Positions 47,092 to 58,885 of a stretch of 64,000 nt of DNA are shown piece by piece. The stretch's first letter is position 1, and each line of letters starts with the position of its first letter. The stretch spans positions 60,583-124,582 of the forward strand of contig SAXG01000096.1 in the NCBI GenBank assembly GCA_012932865.1. Direction: 5' to 3'. This DNA is from Amylostereum areolatum. Its lineage: Eukaryota > Basidiomycota > Agaricomycetes > Russulales > Stereaceae. The notes under the pieces are model-generated. The model had not been told where the DNA came from, ran no database searches, and saw nothing but the letters and a program-made list of their open reading frames with translations. A program made the position numbers and the translations under genes.

Positions 47092-47540
47092 GAATACGAG
47101 GTTTGGACCTATATGTTTGTTTAATCTAGTTTGGAACATTGCTTGTAGTTTAGCCTGGTTGCCTACTAAGTCATATGGATGGCATTCTCCATGTCTGATG
47201 AAAATTTCACTACTGTTAGATTGTTGCAGTGTGTTGGGGTACACATGGAAGTCTTCTAGGAATGTGTCGGAACCTTCCTCATATATAAATTAGAGTGATG
47301 TTAACAACTAGATTATTGCTAGGATGTGCCTCTAATTTACTCTTCACATCAACCCAATATATCTGTGTCTCAAGAGAGTTCTGTTGCAGAAGGAGATGCT
47401 TTGTAGTCTCCACAAAATAACCCGATAAGTGTTGTATGTCTTTGTATTTTAGTGCTTGTATCAAAAAAGCCTAGATGGCCTTCTTCATTTACAGATACTG
47501 TTAGCAGAGTGGGTTGTGGCATATAGTAACGGAAGTCTTT

Positions 47541-47669
47541 CAAACATTATCAGAACTCCCAAACATTGTCGGAAGTCTCCCCAAACATTGTCGGAGGTCT
47601 CCCCAAACATTGTCGGAAGTCTCCTCAACCATTGTCGGAAGTCTCCTCAAACATTGTCGGAAGTCTCAT
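47541..47669. repeat. 22-bp minisatellite, about six copies
   Basis: Head-to-tail units of the type CAAACATTGTCGGAAGTCTC plus two bases. Five copies are nearly identical and the first is degenerate. The unit includes the GTCGGA word that is common in the right part of the window. Non-coding, just downstream of the KDZ C-terminus. Confidence 0.9.
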
Positions 47670-47741
47670 ATATAACTTAGAGCAATATTGTTGAAGTCTC
47701 AGCTCCTCTAACTGCCAAAAAATGTTATGTATACACTATCA

Positions 47742-50700
47742 CTACACTTCAGATATACCATATTGCAAAAAAACAGCATTCGCTGCTTTATGAAGCTTTT
47801 TCCAAACTGCAACTTGTCTTGCAGCATAGCATGCCTGGCCTGGATGATCTTCACCAAATGCAACATCTCTTGCATCTCTCCACACCACCATATGGTGAGT
47901 GTGAAATCGAAGCGTGTTTTCCATCTCCGTTTTGCATATGACGATTTGTTCTTCTGTTCGTGACATATTGGTCTTTGCTCGAAGCCAGTTAACACGCAAG
48001 TCTATATATTAGCGATTAGAAAGTTATCTCAATGTATGAATTGTGAAACTTACATTCATCTTGCCACACCGGATTTTCCTCATTTCCTGGATGATCAACT
48101 TCGGTTCTCCAAATCCATGATAGCTTGTCCCGTACGGTATGTGGATTGCTTGGATCGATGATTGCGGTGCTAATGGCAAGATCATCGCGTGATAGTCGTT
48201 GGTATTTCTGCATCACATCATCTGGTGCACTGAGGTGCTCTAGGGCCAGTCGACCATCGGAATATATCTGAACTTGGTGGCGCAATGCTTTCTTTGATGC
48301 ATTAAGAGCATCAAATGATCGAGTGGTCTGCTTTTGAGAGTCTGCTGCCCAGATGTTCTGAATATATTGAAAGGACATTTTTGCAATGGATGATCGGATT
48401 CCTCCGATAGTGTCATTTAGGACACCTACCCAGAGCTGTAGTTCTTGCTGCACAACTTCTGTGTGTGTTGATTGCCATGTAGATGACATAGAAGATGGAA
48501 GGTGGAGGGGAAGACATTCAGGTGATGTTGTTTTTGATCGATTTGGTTGGGTTGGAGGATCTAAGTCAAATTCTCCGATGATATTAAGAGAAGGGATACA
48601 TGTGCTGCTTTGAATGATGGCTGGCCCTATTTAAACATGAGATGCTGCCCGACGATTAAATTTGCGAATCATGGCATGTAGTTTTGACCGACGCTCCTCC
48701 AACTTGAGATCGGAGCCTTCCGGTCGGCGAACATCAGCCTGTATGGCTAGCCTACAACACTTTCTAAACACCTTAAGAAGACAGATTACCATGAATAATA
48801 CGTACTGTAAGGCACGGATCTTTATACCATCTGCTAGCCAAGACACACGGTCTCCACCTCCAAGCTCGGTTTGCTGTTGTGTCAATGTCAATTGTAGGTC
48901 TTTGCGACCTGGGGCTACTCTTTTGATCAGCCAAAACCCAAGTGTTATTCAAATCTTGCCATTTACCTTTCTTCAAATCAAGCTCAAAAATGTCCATCTT
49001 TTTGCGATCCTTTTCTCGGTGTGTAAGTGCTTGCTCCATTTTTGATGACCACTCAAGTATCTGTTCTGGTAGGGCCTGACGAGTAAGAGACTGTAGATAT
49101 TCACTGCGATCAGGATGGTCTGTTTCTGCTTGTTGCAGACGGCGATGTAATGTCGCCGCTAGAAATGAAGATGATTATTTACTATACTAAAAATCAATGT
49201 AATACTCACGCATTCCCTGAGCTTTCTTCCAATTTGACATTGCCATATGAGCATTGAGATATTCCTCCCGCCTCTGTGGATTCATACTTCTTGCAGTCCG
49301 ACCTGGATGATTTAAGCGTGACCAAAGTGTCTCAAGAACCTCCCCATCAATATACCCAACACCAGGGATATATATGGGTGCAAACCGCGCAAAGCAAGTA
49401 TCCACATGTCCATGAATATGCCAGCTTCCAACGCCTTGATGTATCTGAATATTGTTTGGAAAGGACAAATAAGGACTCCGGTTGACACACTTGTGGAACT
49501 TGATTCCATATGAACACATGATGTCATAAAGTACTGTAACATCAGTGATGTTGTCCATATGATATTTGAGTGCGTTGCAGAGAGACCAATCAACATTTGC
49601 TTGTCTAATTTTTCTAATGAGATGAGTTCAATTACAGAAAAATTGCTTACTTTTCGCCTTTCTGAAAGCTCACAACGGAAGTTGGGTAATAGCAGCCATG
49701 TCGTCCGCATGCTGCCGCACAGATACCAGTAACATCAAGACCTTTCACTTCGTGGTCAGCTTGTGTAACTGCCTTGTGTTTGTTACAGGGAACTTTTGGC
49801 TAAAGCTGTTTTTAGCAAGTTTTGTACAAAACATAATACAATCATCTACGCACCGGCTTTGATTCAACTGCCAACTTTAAATGATCAAAGAATGGTGTTC
49901 CATTATCAAGATATCCAGATTGGGCAGCTAGAGAAATCTCATTCTTGCCGTCACGATAGGCAAGATGCTGAGCTTTGAAATTCCCGTCTAGAACAATGGT
50001 CCGCATATACTTGTACCTAGGATATAAGTGTTTAGCTTTATAAGTTAGACGTTAATACTGTATGGTGTACCTATCAGGATCCTCCTTCCAATTTGGTGGA
50101 ATATTGATATTTGGCTGTGGACACGCAACACAAAAGAGCGCACACTCGCCAGCCTTTAAATGTTGCCCGGTCTTCCACACCCGCGATCATTTGAGATTTG
50201 TTAGGTGCTGAAAATGGCGAATAACACGTCCAAGCTCGCAATATCGATTCTATTTTAAGTAAATCTCCATTTTATCCCTTATACTGAGTATGAGCAACGT
50301 ACTGGAACTGATTTTGGCAGGACGGGATCGGTCTTGACTTGTAAGCGAGATGCGATGGACTGCAGAGCAGTTGATGATTCAACGTTCTCATGGACAGTAT
50401 CATCCAATACAGATAGTGTGAATCCTGTATGAGGTGTCTTTGTACTAGCAGGATAAAGGCCTAGATCCAAGAGTTGAAGGTCTGGAGCACGCCGAACACT
50501 GCACATGCAGAATCGAACACCAATCCGGTGTATACCAGATGTATGCACAAGAGTCATCATCCGATTTCCAGATAAATCATGATGTCCAGGAGGATTGAAT
50601 TCAGGAATTGCTTCCACATCAACTTCATCAGCAATATAGTCTTCTTCATCAGCCAAAGTAGTAGCCCCATTGAGGAAGGGAGATTGAGAGTTATTGTTCT

Positions 50701-50760
50701 CTCTTGTTGCATGTGAGTGACTATTTGAGGGGACCTATATTAGTCAAGTAAAAAGATGGC
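47742..50760 (-). pseudogene. KDZ (Kyakuja-Dileera-Zisupton) transposase gene, truncated and with a premature stop
   Basis: DDE-type DNA transposase. N-terminal remnant: GIHRIGVRFCMCS and LLDLGLYPASTKTPHTGFTL, the CxC2-like Cys cluster region linked to KDZ transposases. Core: TIVLDGNFKAQHLAYRDGK with the first catalytic Asp, GICAAACGRHGCYYPTSVV, FQKGEKQANVDWS, LYDIMCSYGIKF with the second Asp, GSWHIHGHVDTCFARFAP, and YIPGVGYIDGEVLETLWSRL with the Glu. The C-terminal part is helical, with DKLSWIWR and ENTLRFHTHHM. Introns interrupt it. Within the linker the frame meets TAA at 48,631-48,633, while the same frame continues (GPAIIQSST ...), so this is a nonsense change. Upstream of ~50,760 the expected further N-terminus is missing. 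Probably inactive. Confidence 0.8.
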
Positions 50761-51224
50761 AACACATGTCCCATGAGTCTACTAACCCGCTGGTAACATG
50801 TGTCCCATGGTGGGCCCATGGGGGTATGGGCCCACCGCAGAGTGGTCGGATCCGAATAGTACTTAGTCTGTCAGGTTTTGGTATGTGAGTTGTGTCCGAC
50901 ACAGAGCTCAGAAATCCATGTCTGTCGGATCCGATAGGTCAGTCGGACATATGTGTGGTCGGATGCGATCATCTGGAAACAGACACGGACCGTTATTTGG
51001 AGGGTTCATAATGGGGGTCGGATCCGACGGGGTCCGAAAGCTCAAAGTAAACACTAACACAACATTTATTCCAATTCAATGACTACTGTGACCTATATGA
51101 CCAATACAACTACCACACTATATGCAATATTCATTATATACAGGGAAGAAGAGAAGTCCGACATTGGTCGGATCTCGAATGCAGAATCCAAGAAAAAACG
51201 AAGAAACACCGAGTAACATATATT
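50761..51224. repeat. GTCGGA-rich non-coding stretch with a GGTGGGCCCAT hairpin
   Basis: A perfect 11-bp stem (50,809-50,819 with 50,826-50,836, loop 6) is followed by many GTCGGA/TCCGAC words in both orientations (for example GTCGGATCCGAC near 51,018). It replaces the expected 5' part of the KDZ gene, so it may be the edge of another insertion. No gene is supported. Confidence 0.5.
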
Positions 51225-52938
51225 TCAGTCCTGAGCCCGGTCCCTCAACAGAGCCTCCAGGGCCTCCGTCCTGCGAACGAAGTCGGTGATGTTGTCGGCG
51301 ATGTTGTCGCATTTGGTAGCGAGGCTTCGGACCTCACGAGTCAGGTCGCCATTTGCAGACCTCATGGCGTCGAGCTTGGCGTCCATGCTATCCTGTGCGG
51401 TCTTCAACGCCTCGTCGAGCCGCTCGTGTTGTGCCTCGAGGTGGGCCAGGAGCCCGTTTGCAAAGGTGTCCAGATTGCGGACGATCATGTCCTCCAGTTC
51501 TTCCGACGGGTGAACGTGGATGTGAGCTAGAAGGATAAGAACTGGGTTAGTAGACGAAAGATGAATGAAAAGGATAAAATGCGCCCATACCACCACTACC
51601 CGATGCCTTGATCGCTCGACCCTTGCCTTTGTCGACCTTTCCTTTTGTCAACTTGGTGGTGTTGGACTTGGCGGCGTCGGACTTGGCGGTGTCGGACTTG
51701 GCGGTGTCGGACCTGGCGGTGTCGGACTTCCCGCCGTCGGACTTGGCAGCATTCAACTTGAGGTTCTTGGCCTTGGCCTTCGCGTCCGATTCGGGGGGGA
51801 TAGACTGGGCTCTCTTGTTGAACTTTGGTAGGAGCCGTCCCTTGCCCTGAGCGCGAAGGGCGTCGTGCACCGCCCTCGGCGTGCTTGTGCCGCCAGTATG
51901 GTGGCTGCAAGGTTTCTTCCGCGATCGGCACCGCGTGCAGCTGGTCGTGTGGTCGCGGGCCCAGCACAGACCGTTCCCTGCGACGCACTGGAGGCAGTCG
52001 CGCTGCGTGGGAGCGGATCAGAATAAGAAATGATATTCAAATGGAGACTTACCTCGTTCGGCCACGTTGCGACACCACCGTCGGTGTCCGACGAGTAAAC
52101 GCTGACGTCTCCGACGTCGGAATCGCCGACCTGCTCCTCCGCCACCTGGTCGGCTCCCGAGGCATCTTCCATTGCTACGTCCTCTTGAGGGACTGTAGGC
52201 GCCTTTGGGGGGGCTTGAACGGGGTTCTCATCCATCTCAACGTCCATGTCCTGGAACGAGTTTCCACCCAGGGCCGGCAGGGCGGGCAGGTCGGGAAGGT
52301 CGCCGCCATCGAAGCCCTCATCATCGGACGCGTCGGACTTTTGAGACCCGTCGGATTCGTCGGAGAGTGGGTCGAAATGGAGCGTGGGGGGAAGGGGGGG
52401 GGGCCGGCGATGGTTCGCGATTGGCGGTCGGAGGGGGGGTCGGAGTGGCGTTCGGCGAGATTTGGTACAAGTCCGGCGCGACATGGTACAAGTCTGTCGG
52501 ACATGTCGATCAGTGAATGAATGATAGAGGAGTCAATGTGCTACTCACCGTCGCTCATCCACCACGCGTGCGCTGTCGGAGTGGGGTCCCCTTCGAACAC
52601 GACCTGGCGGCTGCGCATCTCCTGCCACCGCACTCCCCCTGCCAGTGGCAGCTCCAGGAGGCCTTCAAACCACGCCGTGAACGCAGACTCGAATGGCATC
52701 GCACTGACCCGGTGGAGCGGCGATCGACCCCGAATGATATTCTAAATTTGACGGAAAAAGGTCAGTACAATATTCGGGACGAAAAACCGTCGTTGCGCAC
52801 CAGCTCAGAGGTAAACGTCCCCCACCACCTTTCCGTCGGCTCGTCTATCGGGGCCCGCTCCTGCGCTCTCAGGATGGCATAACGGAGGCGGAGCTCGCGC
52901 GCGGAGTTGGTGAGGGGCTTCGTTTGATGGGCGGACAT
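51225..52938 (-). CDS. W7: WW-module protein with internal Zn2Cys6-like cluster
   Basis: Exon 1: LRLRYAILRAQERAP then ERWWGTFTSEL, phase 0 end. Exon 2: NIIRGRSPLHRVSAMPF to HAWWMSD, phase 1 end near 52,546. Exon 3 would begin D-L-Y-H-V in phase, then a Pro-rich stretch. After the C/G homopolymers at ~52,385-52,402 the sensible frame (FDPLSDESDGSQKSDASDD ... GGVATWPNE) is a different one, so a frameshift or unseen intron lies there. The next exon has DCLQCVAGNGLCW and SCTRCRSRKKPCSHH, C-x2-C-x6-C-x8-C-x2-C-x6-C, then a basic region with KSDTA-type five-residue repeats (51,660-51,735). The last exon is a coiled coil (HLEAQHERLDEALKTAQDSM) ending LLRDRAQD. Head-to-head with W8. Confidence 0.62.
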
Positions 52939-53162
52939 GAGCAGATGGTGGTGGAATAGAGGGAGAGGAGAGGGGAAGATGCCGACGTGGCGGTCAAGAC
53001 ACAAGGCGCAAGACGCGGCTGAACGACTTGGCCGTTTGCGCAGACCCGGGCCGCGGCGGCAAATGTCACGTGACTGTGAAGTCACGTGACCGCCACTTTG
53101 TCGCGACGTGGCAAAGGCGCGATTATCTCTGCGCCCTGTTCCTTTCCCCCATCCTCACCGTC
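52939..53162. promoter_or_regulatory. Bidirectional promoter of W7/W8 with paired TCACGTGA boxes
   Basis: 224 bases between divergent starts. Two identical palindromes TCACGTGA at 53,066-53,073 and 53,082-53,089 are 16 bp apart, about one and a half helical turns. This is the only doubled box in the window. Confidence 0.65.
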
Positions 53163-55178
53163 ATGACATCTCTCTTTTCATCTTCCCCGACGCGGTCAGA
53201 CCGCAACAATGAACCAGTTTCTCAAGATGCAGATGTCGACAGCTTTGAGTTCAACGCGGAGTTTGTCGTGTTGGAATCGCGACTGCTCACGGCACTTGAG
53301 GTCCTTCAACAGACACCTGGAGAGCCCAATAGGAAATGGTGGAAGTACTTTCTCCGAACATTCGTGCGTAGTTGTCTTTTCTCTGTCGACTCTTGCACTG
53401 ACTCTTCCGATAAGAAAAAAATGTTAGACAACTTCTGCACGGTTGCCGAAGCGGCAGGACTATCCTCGTATCCCGCGATCATTGAGGCCGTGTTCGCAAT
53501 CCAGGAGGTCCGGGAGGGGCGAACTTTCCGCGCTCGCAACACCGACATCCGTGCCATCACAGCCCGCAAATGGCGGATGCACGCTATTAGGAGGGGACAT
53601 CGGAGTGAGTACCAACTTGTGTTGTGCATGCTTTGTACTGACTGTATATCGTTCCGAAAGGGTTCTGGACCACCAATATTGTCCCTCCCGGGACAACCGA
53701 TTCCGACGGGCGTTCGGATGATGCCGCATCTAACGCGCGGTCCAACAACCACTCCGACGCCCACTCAGGCATGCAATCTGACACTCGCTCGGAGGTGTTC
53801 AATCCCCACCCTGATCCTCCCTCCGACGCCGAATTTGACGGGTCGTCCGACCACATCACTGAAGATGACGGTACGGCAAATCAGCTTCTTAATTCCCATT
53901 CCTTGTCACTGATTCCGTTTGTAGAGCACCAGGCTGCCACTGCCACTGTCGACGCAATCTCCGACACCAAAGACCAAGGCAACGTCGGCACCGATGCCCA
54001 AGAGAGCAGGTCCGACGCAGTGTCGGATGACGGAACCTCCGACGCCATCTCATTTGACGAGGATCACCCAGCCCGGTGGCCAAACGAGGTAAGTTGAATC
54101 CACAGGGGTATTTCTCAGCTGAAATTGTGCACCATTTGTCTGGAAGATCCCATGCACAGCCTGTGAGTACCAGGGACTTGGGTGCTGGAATGAGGGCCGC
54201 AGTCGGTCCTGCGTCGGCTGCGTTGAGAACACCCTAGAATGCTCACACAAGCCTCGAACAAGCAACCGTACAAACAAGTCGGACTACGTAACCATGCGAC
54301 GTCTCGGCAATGCTCCACGCCAGCCTCCGTTCCGACCGAACGCTGTCCCCCCCTCGGTCCCCCCCAGCACACATGCTCCGACCCTCCCTCCAAGCACGCG
54401 TGCACCCACGCCTAGGGCTCCATCTACATCGGGCTCTGTAGCAGGGTCCAGTGTTCGCGCACCGTCTCTGCGCTCTGCTGCAGTTCGTGCAAATGCCTTG
54501 GTAAAGTCTCAGGTTGAGGCAGACGTGTCCGGTCCGACGTCCGACGCCCCCGACTCCGATTCCGACACTGAAGCCCTCCACGCCCGTAAGTTCATTTTCA
54601 ATGTATGCAGTTTCCCCGTGTGTATTAATATTCTATCTATAGGCCATGCATCTACCGCGACCACGTTCTCTCTCTTCCTCGCGTCCAACATCCAGCGTCG
54701 TATCTCCGATGTTGTCATGGAGAAGACTGTGGCACTTGAAGCGTCAGCGCTCAACACCCTCTCCCTCCAGGATTTCCGCCTTGCAAATGAGCTTCTTATG
54801 TTTCAAGGCCTTTCTAGGGTCGTGGAACAGCTCCACACTCGGGTGGACACGCTGTCCGACGAGCTCGTGAGGGTGCGCGAGAACCTTAGCCGTTGCGAGG
54901 CCCTTGTCCGAAACTCCGCTCCACGGTCGGCTTCACCTCCCGTGCGGGATTTGACTCCACACGGTGACACCTCCCGTTCTCCGACTCCTCAACAACTCCC
55001 CAACGAGGGAGATGATGAGGACATGCCTCATTTTATTGTCCCAGCACAGGAGAAAATTGAATGGGACGAAACACTTGAGTCGGATGTTGAAGAGTCGGAG
55101 GTCGAGTTTGAGGTTGGTGCTAGCGAGCGTGGCACGGATGATGAGGAGGATGAGCTTGGGGAGCTTGAGGACTTGTAG
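53163..55178 (+). CDS. W8: WW-module protein with internal Zn2Cys6-like cluster
   Basis: Exon 1: EFVVLESRLLTALEVLQQ then RKWWKYFLRTF, phase 0 end. Exon 2: KKMLDNFCTVAEAAGLSSYP ending R-R-G-H-R, phase 1. Exon 3 starts R-F-W-T-T and is very rich in Ser-Asp (TCC GAC codons). One more acidic exon ends DEDHPARWPNE. The cysteine exon reads IPCTACEYQGLGCW and SCVGCVENTLECSHKP, C-x2-C-x6-C-x8-C-x2-C-x6-C. A Pro/Thr/Ser linker follows (PPSTHAPTLPPSTRAP). The final exon is helical (MEKTVALEASALNTLSLQDF; LHTRVDTLSDELVRVRENL) and ends in an acidic tail (DEEDELGELEDL). Closest to W4 in the N-terminal module. Followed by B2 180 bp later, as W4 is by B1. Intact in my reading. Confidence 0.72.
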
Positions 55179-55357
55179 GGTACATGGACTGGTTGAACTC
55201 CAGCCCGGACAGGCGTTTCGGGCCGTGATCATGTATTTGTGTTTATTGTGAATTGCACGTGACTGTTTCCCTACGCGAGAAGTGTGTGCTGGCACTTGTC
55301 TCCTGTCTTCACCATATTTCCTTGCCAGGCATCATCTCTGTGTTGGCCCTTTGCAAC

Positions 55358-58300
55358 ATGTCCAGTGGGGATGAAGACGGAGATATCTACTCCTGGGACT
55401 TCGGAGATGCCGCCGGAGATCTTCTAGACGCCGATGTTCCTGACACCATTGTCATCGAACTCCCGGAAATCCTTCCCGACGAACAAGATTGGGTCGCCAG
55501 GCACGTGGACGAGTTTCGCCGTGTCAAGTGGGCCGCCCGACCAGCCTGGTTAAGAAAGCACTTTGGACCATTCTTCTCTGAAGTCCACAATGGGAAGAAC
55601 TATCCTCCAGACCGACTTCCGACGAAGAGAGTTGATCCGAAGTTTGTTGAACGGTGCACAGTGCGTAGCCTCTCATTGATGTTCGGACTCAAGCTGAATT
55701 TTAGATACGTAGGTCATCCGCCTCCACCTCTACAGTGAATCCCGTGTCCGACACCCTCGTGAATGGATAACCCATCATGACGGCTTTTCATTTCATCGGA
55801 TCTTTTGCATTGTTTTTGAGAAGGAGATCCTGCAGCGACGCGACGAGCTTGTGGCAGCAATGTCCGACAGCAACCGGGAAAAATGTGCAAATCCGCAGTT
55901 GAAATGCTACCAGCCTGCGCTGTCACAGATATTGAAGGAGCTCACGCCAGAACAAAGGTCGGAGGTCGAGAAGGTCCGATCCAAGTACAATGCTGGCGGC
56001 GTGCCGGACCATCTGAAGGCTGAGTATGTTTGTCCTGACCCTTCTGTGTTTGACAGCCTGTTGACAGCAATGTAGGTACACCCGCCTTCTCCTTCCGAAG
56101 ATAATATACGAAGCACACATCAAAGCATGGACGATGTGCGGAGTCCCCCTGTTGACTTTTGCAGCTATTCCGACCCTCCCAGAAGGGAGTTTCAAGGCTG
56201 ATTGGTACGTATGTTCTTATCATCTTGGCAGCGATATGGAACTGATCACACACCTCCGACAGTTTTGAGTTTGGAGTCGGTTGCGGGTACGCCAGTCAAA
56301 CTTTCGTGGAGCAGTTTCCAAAGTACACAACGGAGCGGCTGGACGATTTGATTGATGACTGGGGACGATCATGCCACAGTAGGCTAACCTTACTTCGGCC
56401 ATGCACACAAGCTAACATCCCCACGATCAGCCTTCAAAGCAAATCCGAAGGGTCCGACCGTGAACGTCACAAAGTCGGGAAATCTGAAGAAGCCCTGGCC
56501 CAAGATGACTTTCAACGATGGACTGCCACAGCTCCCCCAGACTGGGTGGACATCGGAAAAACCGTCGGTCAATGAAAAACGTGCATGGACTCGTGCCTAC
56601 CTGACCACAGAGTACCGTACGTCTGCATGCAATCCCACGTCCTCTCACAACTCAGATTTATACTAGGCATCGATGCGGATTCATCGGCGGCCCGTGTCGT
56701 GTGGAAGATGTTCCAAGACAATCCCGAAGATACCTTCTTCACCCCCTCCTTACTCCCTGTTACCTGGTCGACACTGACCGAGCCTGGCAAGTGGTCTGTC
56801 GTACAGTGCAACGAATTCTATGCGGCTATGGAAAGAAATATGCAAGACAACGGGCGTGGATTTTCCTTCCATCACATAGCTGTGAAGAAGCAGATAAAAC
56901 CTGCAGTCCCTGCTTCCCTCCGACAGTGGAAGCCGGAGGCCGAAGCGGCCACGGAGGCGATTGAGGGTGATGATGACACCGATGATGATAATCAAGATAG
57001 GCAGTCCATCGCTGCTCGTCCGGCTGCAAAGCGTCGGGGTCGCACGAAAGACACCGCTTCTTCGAAAGCACCTCCAACTACCAAGCCACCAGGCTTCGAA
57101 GTCTCTGAAACCCCAGCACGTCCGACACGCCAACGCCGTCGGAATTCAACCAGGACCCCAAAGAAGAAGGCGTCGGGGAAGGCGCGAGCACAGGCACCTG
57201 CTGAAAGCTCAGATGAGGCGGTATTAAGTCCTCCCCGGAATTTTGCTTCAGGATCCGATGACCCTCAATATCGCGTTGAAAAGCGGATCATGGACTACGT
57301 CGGAGAAGCATCGGAGGATGAACGTGATGGATTGGACCGACCTCAAGTGTGGCCACATCCCTGCTGGCCAGCCCCCCCCCCAGAAACAGTCCAACGAAAA
57401 CCCACTCATGAGGTGAAGTACCTTAGGACTCTCAGTTCGGACACACGGTTCCATCACCTGATCAATGTTTCCTATTCCATTCCGGCACGTTGAACTTCTG
57501 ACACATGCGCTCTGGTAGGCTAACAGTCATTTGCAGAAAACAAACAGTGATTATCCGCTTCCGGCCACCATTCCGCCATGCGGGTTATGGTCATCATCGA
57601 AGTGTTGGCTAGATGCCGTCATCCACCGATATGAGCCCGACATCATACATGTCCGACGATTGGTCGCGGACGTGACCTCCGATAAACCAACTTATCTCTG
57701 GGAGAAAGAAGACGGATCGTGGGCAGGCAGGGAGTGTGCATCAGCAGCTCTACTCCTTCTGGGCTTGTATGATCACGACTTCAGCTTCTGGTTTGCCAGT
57801 CAGCAAGGATCGGAATTATGGGCAAGTGATGACGCTCCGTCTGGTGTTTATGCTCGGGAGACCCTACAGGAGTCATGCATTGGACGTCTGTCTGAGTACC
57901 CAGGCAGGGAAAACACTTGGTGGTGGATCAACGCAGTTGAGGCCATGATTCAGTCTGCCGAGACTGCACTGCAGACAGCATCGGGAACATCTCCGACATC
58001 GGACCTCCGTCTTCCGCCTTCTCCCAGGCGTCGGAACCCTGCTCGCTCTGCCCAACCCCCAAGAGGAGCGATTGTTATCCCGAGAAGTGATGACGAGGAT
58101 ATCACCATGGCCTCCACACCATCTAGAGCGGGACGATCCAGTCCGTGCTGAATGTTACCCTAACAGATACTCTACTGACCACATTCTTGTGTCTAGAATC
58201 TCGTCCGAAGCCACGTCAAGTGACCAAAGGTCAACATAGCAACAGGGAGCCTGATACAAGAAGGACTGCAACAGATACGTTAATGGAGATGGATGCAGCC

Positions 58301-58885
58301 CTCCGTCTGCCACCTATTGAAATGCCCAGCTCATCCGAGATGGAAGAAGACGATGCGGGGAGCTCCTCCGACTCAGAACTCCTACGGAAGCTGTACAGGC
58401 CACCCATCGAGTTTGATTTTTCAGATTCCGACATGTCTGAGGACGAAGACGCAATGGATGTGGAGGTGGTTCAACTTCCACGGCACGTTCACTTTGTGGA
58501 CAACTCGAACCAGGCCCCTGTTTCCGAAACAGAAACAGTTCCAACACCGCAAGTTCAGCCATCCAGTCCGACACTGCCAGATCCGACGCCCGTTCCAACA
58601 CCGCAAATTCCGACAGCGATTCCAACACCACAAATCCCGCCACCAACACCTGGGAACTATTGGATGCCTGCATCCCCAAAGCGTATACGAAAGCCACCGT
58701 CAAAGGGAGATTCAATATATCCAGCACCCGAGCTTACCAAGCCACGGACATACAAGAAGAAACCGAAGCCAAGACCAATTGCCAAGGCGCACAAGGGCGG
58801 AGACACTTCATTAGGACAAGGTGCAGGTTCTTCCAGCATTCCCAATGCATCGGATCAGGTGGCAAAGAAACGGAAGGTCGGATAA
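55358..58885 (+). CDS. B2: large Trp-rich protein of unknown function, paralogue of B1
   Basis: Acidic start (MSSGDEDGDIYSWDFGDA), then WAARPAWLRKHFGPFFSEVHN and FVERCT with the same phase 0 intron as B1. It continues VIRLHLYSESRVRHPREW, ILKELTPEQRSEVEKVRSKY, MCGVPLLTFAAIP, VEQFPKYTTERLDDLIDDW, KRAWTRAYLTTEY and WSVVQCNEFYAAMERNMQ. A basic linker follows (RPTRQRRRNSTRTPKKK). The second half has GSDDPQYRVEKRIMDYVG and LWEKEDGSWAGRECASAALL LLGLYDHDF, matching B1 block by block. Then an acidic Ser/Pro-rich tail with HVHFVDNSNQ and a basic end (RTYKKKPKPRPIAKAHK). The frame is open across the site where B1 is shifted. An acidic chromatin-type or transposon companion protein is possible; nothing in it names a function. 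Confidence 0.65.

Noticed and set aside
27720..55178. Divergent W pairs as a mating-type (HD1/HD2) locus
   Set aside because: The head-to-head layout is similar, but no homeodomain (W-F-x-N-x-R) is present in any member.
40618..58885. B1/B2 as TET/JBP dioxygenases linked to KDZ elements
   Set aside because: No H-x-D ... H iron-binding pattern or TET/JBP core was found in either protein.
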